Source: Methylotenera sp.
GTDB lineage: Bacteria > Pseudomonadota > Gammaproteobacteria > Burkholderiales > Methylophilaceae
Length of the DNA: 33,229 nt
Assembly (NCBI RefSeq): GCF_013141425.1
Contig: NZ_JABFRA010000011.1
Span: 1-33,229, forward strand
Direction of reading: 5' to 3'
Shown here: one piece after another, positions 31,968-33,229 of the stretch
Numbering within the stretch: position 1 is the first letter of the stretch
How the letters are laid out: the number at the start of each line of letters is the position of its first letter
Translations under genes and position numbers: made by a program
The notes under the pieces: generated by a model
Told to the model about the DNA's origin: nothing
The model's database searches: none
The model's input: only the letters and a program-made list of their open reading frames with translations

Positions 31968-32382
31968 ATATTACTTAGGTGATGACGTTCGCCAAGAAAT
32001 GAATAACAAGGTTTCTATTTCCGGTCTATATGCAGACAATCGCCTAGTTATGCCAAATAATTACATTCAAGAAATAAATGATGCTACTAAAAATGGCGAT
32101 CAAGTGATGTACTTTATTGATAGGCTTACCTTATTGATCAACATCAGCGAGATTGATGGTGAAGTTGAATTAGAGGGGCAATTTTTAGATCCCAATAACA
32201 ATCCTCATGGAGATCTGCATAATTTAGGAAAGGTTAAGCTCACACCTAATCAAAGTCACAATATAATTATTCAATCAAATCCATTCCCATTTCCCAAGGC
32301 TGGTGTTTATAAATTCAACTTACTAATAAACAAAGAACCAGAAATTGTTGAATTTGAAATTCAGTTTTCAGATACCCACTAA
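31957..32382 (+). CDS. Third gene of the toxin-antitoxin operon (DUF6941-like)
   Basis: From ATG 31957, chosen for its AAGGA ribosome binding site, the protein has 141 residues; a start at 31918 lies inside mqsA and is rejected. The opening MKVRYYLGDDVRQEMNNKVSISGLYADNRLVMP matches proteins in which a C/G-DDVRQE-x-x-x-K-x-S-L-x-G-x-Y block starts a beta-rich fold (DUF6941-like). The rest is mostly strands, ending GVYKFNLLINKEPEIVEFEIQF, like an immunoglobulin-like domain. It overlaps the antitoxin end by 11 bases, so it belongs to that operon. Function unknown. Confidence 0.75.
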   Translation: MKVRYYLGDDVRQEMNNKVSISGLYADNRLVMPNNYIQEINDATKNGDQVMYFIDRLTLLINISEIDGEVELEGQFLDPNNNPHGDLHNLGKVKLTPNQSHNIIIQSNPFPFPKAGVYKFNLLINKEPEIVEFEIQFSDTH

Positions 32383-32386
32383 TAAT

Positions 32387-32408
32387 TTGGGGTAACTTTA
32401 GGGGTAAC
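32387..32408. repeat. Arm-type direct repeats at the right end of the element
   Basis: GGGGTAACTTTA (32389-32400) is followed at once by GGGGTAAC (32401-32408), a 12-base period. The same motif with a 13-base period occurs beside the left end (9291-9309), supporting integrase binding at both ends. Confidence 0.6.
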
Positions 32409-32468
32409 TATGTTATCTATAAACAATAGATCCATACGAATAGATGATTGAAGCCAGTTGTTTGGGGG

Positions 32469-32482
32469 CCTCTTTCCCACCA
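32469..32482. repeat. Candidate right attachment-site core (attR)
   Basis: CCTCTTTCCCACCA matches the tRNA-Met 3' end (CCTCTTTCACCACCA, 9162-9176) with one base missing, and lies about 60 bases from the right arm repeats. A shift of a few tens of bases is possible. Confidence 0.4.
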
Positions 32483-32513
32483 TTCCCATATCCTGATAAA
32501 TCCAGGATAGTAC

Positions 32514-32540
32514 AAAAGCCCGCGTAATAGCGGGCTTTTT
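32514..32540 (+). terminator. Rho-independent terminator at the element junction
   Basis: AAAAGCCCGC (32514-32523) pairs perfectly with GCGGGCTTTT (32530-32539), loop GTAATA, T-rich tail. A further 7-bp hairpin, TATCCTG/CAGGATA, sits just before it (32489-32509). The arrangement att core then terminator mirrors the left end. Confidence 0.88.
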
Positions 32541-32596
32541 ATTGCATTTTATTCCAAAAAGGTTCAAGATAATCTTATCAAATCCAGTAACCAAAT

Positions 32597-32652
32597 GGGG
32601 CAACTTCGGGGGCAAGTCATAAATATCCCACTGTTTTGATAAAAGTTGCCCC
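32597..32652. repeat. Arm-type repeats of the second element
   Basis: GGGGCAAC (32597-32604) and GGGGCAA (32609-32615) with inverted GTTGCCCC (32645-32652) stand before the second integrase, in the same geometry as the GGGGTA set before the first one but with C for T in the core. Confidence 0.5.
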
Positions 32653-32667
32653 TAATTGAGGTGATTT

Positions 32668-33120
32668 ATGCCCTTGAATGCCCTATCAGTTCAGTCTGCT
32701 AAACCTAAAGATAAGTCTTATAAACTATCTGACGGAAGAGGTTTGTATCTAGAAATTTCACCAAATGGGGGCAAGTGGTGGCGATATAAATATAGATTTG
32801 ATGGAAAAGAGAAGCGTATCTCTCTTGGAACATATCCTGATGTATCACTAGCTAAAGCACGAGAAAGTCACATTGATGCTAGGAAGTTATTAGCGGATGG
32901 GATAGATCCCAGCGAAGACCGAAAGACTAAAAAAGCCACTAAGAAAATAAATGCTGAGAATAGTTTTGAGCAAGTTGCACGTGCATGGTGGGAATCTCAC
33001 ATGCAAAATAAAGCTGATACTCATAAAGACAAAGTCATTCGTCGTTTTGAATTATATTTATTTCCATGGTTAGGGAATAAACTAATATCTGAGATCACAT
33101 CCCTGTCAATGCTTGTTTAG
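32668..33120 (+). pseudogene. P4-type integrase of a second element, truncated by an IS21-family insertion
   Basis: The frame encodes a close relative of the 9352 integrase: GGKWWRYKYRFDGKEKRISLGTYPDVSLAKARE and then NSFEQVARAWWESHMQNKADTHKDKVIRRF align along the DUF4102-type and core-binding domains. Similarity ends at about codon 145 (KLISEIT); the last residues, SLSMLV, come from the insertion sequence that begins at 33104. The catalytic domain is missing, so it cannot recombine. GAGGTG provides a ribosome binding site. Its presence right after the attR-like site indicates a second element in tandem. Confidence 0.9.
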
Positions 33121-33229
33121 AAGTGCACCACAGTTTGCGTGCAGAAGTGCACCAGTTTAAGACCTATTTTTAAATCGATAAGAATCATTACCTGTTTCAA
33201 CAATATCGCAGTGATGCACCAGTCTATCG
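33104..33229 (-). mobile_element. IS21-family insertion sequence, one end (runs off window)
   Basis: The integrase similarity stops where TGTCAATG begins (33104), an IS21-like terminus. Inside, AGAAGTGCACCA occurs twice (33119-33130 and 33143-33154), like the repeated transposase-binding sites of IS21 ends. The istB 3' end follows, reading towards this terminus. Confidence 0.8.
33157..33229 (-). CDS. istB: IstB-type transposition helper ATPase, C-terminal end (partial)
   Basis: On the minus strand the last 23 codons read DRLVHHCDIVETGNDSYRFK then NRS and a TAA (33157-33159). DRL-x-HHC-x-I-x-E-x-G-x-S-x-R is the typical C terminus of IstB, the AAA+ partner of the IS21 transposase. The remainder lies beyond the window, so activity cannot be judged. 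Confidence 0.85.
   Translation of the reverse strand, partial: DRLVHHCDIVETGNDSYRFKNRS

Larger units (their letters stand above)
9162..32482. mobile_element. Integrated genomic element in tRNA-Met (integrase to att-like site), about 23 kb
   Basis: Bounded on the left by the tRNA-Met 3' end with an adjacent outward-standing integrase gene, and on the right by a degenerate copy of the tRNA end (CCTCTTTCCCACCA, 32469-32482). The same GGGGTAAC-type direct repeats occur next to both ends (9278-9347 and 32387-32408). Contents are non-core: regulators, a putative replication protein, a Sir2 cassette, an SOS-type cassette, type I restriction-modification and toxin-antitoxin. No capsid, tail, terminase or conjugation genes are present, so it would be a mobilisable island or satellite rather than a full prophage. 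The exact right end is inferred. Confidence 0.75.

Noticed and set aside
9177-32482. Full prophage or conjugative element
   Set aside because: No capsid, tail, portal, terminase large subunit, relaxase or type IV secretion genes are present.
32379-32615. 78-codon minus-strand frame between the TA operon and the second integrase
   Set aside because: It covers the arm repeats, att-like site and terminator, which explain the sequence better.
1-33229. CRISPR array or rRNA operon
   Set aside because: No regularly spaced repeats with unique spacers and no rRNA sequence seen on either strand.

Overview
The window looks like a chromosomal segment from a betaproteobacterium, most likely a methylotroph of the family Methylophilaceae (Methylotenera-like). 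The basis is the order TPR protein - lolB - ispE - tRNA-Gln - prs - rplY - pth - ychF, which is typical of Betaproteobacteria, together with a moderately AT-rich coding style. No database search was possible, so the family assignment is inference.

Region 1 (1-9176) is conserved core. It holds the start of an ABC transporter ATPase (minus strand), a TPR protein, the outer-membrane lipoprotein receptor lolB, an unusual fusion of a surface-adhesin-E-like domain with an alpha-carbonic anhydrase placed between lolB and ispE, ispE, tRNA-Gln(TTG), prs, rplY, pth, a palindromic intergenic repeat, ychF and tRNA-Met(CAT). Three clear rho-independent terminators separate the units.

Region 2 (about 9177-32482) is an integrated element in the 3' end of tRNA-Met. 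A P4-type tyrosine integrase lies next to the tRNA. GGGGTA-type repeats occur at both ends, and a degenerate copy of the tRNA 3' end lies near 32469. The left part (10607-15748) carries mobile-element functions: an AlpA-like regulator, a lambda-O-like putative replication initiator with three dyad repeats inside its own gene, a run of ATGA-overlapping small genes ending in an HGGxSTG protein, an XRE regulator, and a protein with two ribbon-helix-helix-like segments. The middle (15855-20127) is a cargo cassette: a lipoprotein, a Sir2 deacetylase bracketed by two paralogous cysteine-containing small proteins, and three tightly packed genes, the last a free-standing version of a domain otherwise seen in large polyvalent proteins of phages and conjugative elements. 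This is the best candidate for an undescribed system.

On the minus strand (23480 to 20327) sits a compact stress operon: a small alarmone hydrolase, an SRAP/HMCES abasic-site protein, UmuD and UmuC. Divergent from it is a type I restriction-modification operon (hsdM, hsdS, a coiled-coil two-helix membrane protein, hsdR). An MqsR/MqsA toxin-antitoxin pair with a third gene, preceded by a palindromic operator, follows it. Defence, DNA damage tolerance and addiction functions therefore share one element, and the MqsRA pair plausibly stabilises it.

Region 3 (32483-33229) is the start of a second, related element with its own arm-type repeats and integrase. That integrase gene is cut at 33104 by the end of an IS21-family insertion sequence, whose istB 3' end runs off the window.
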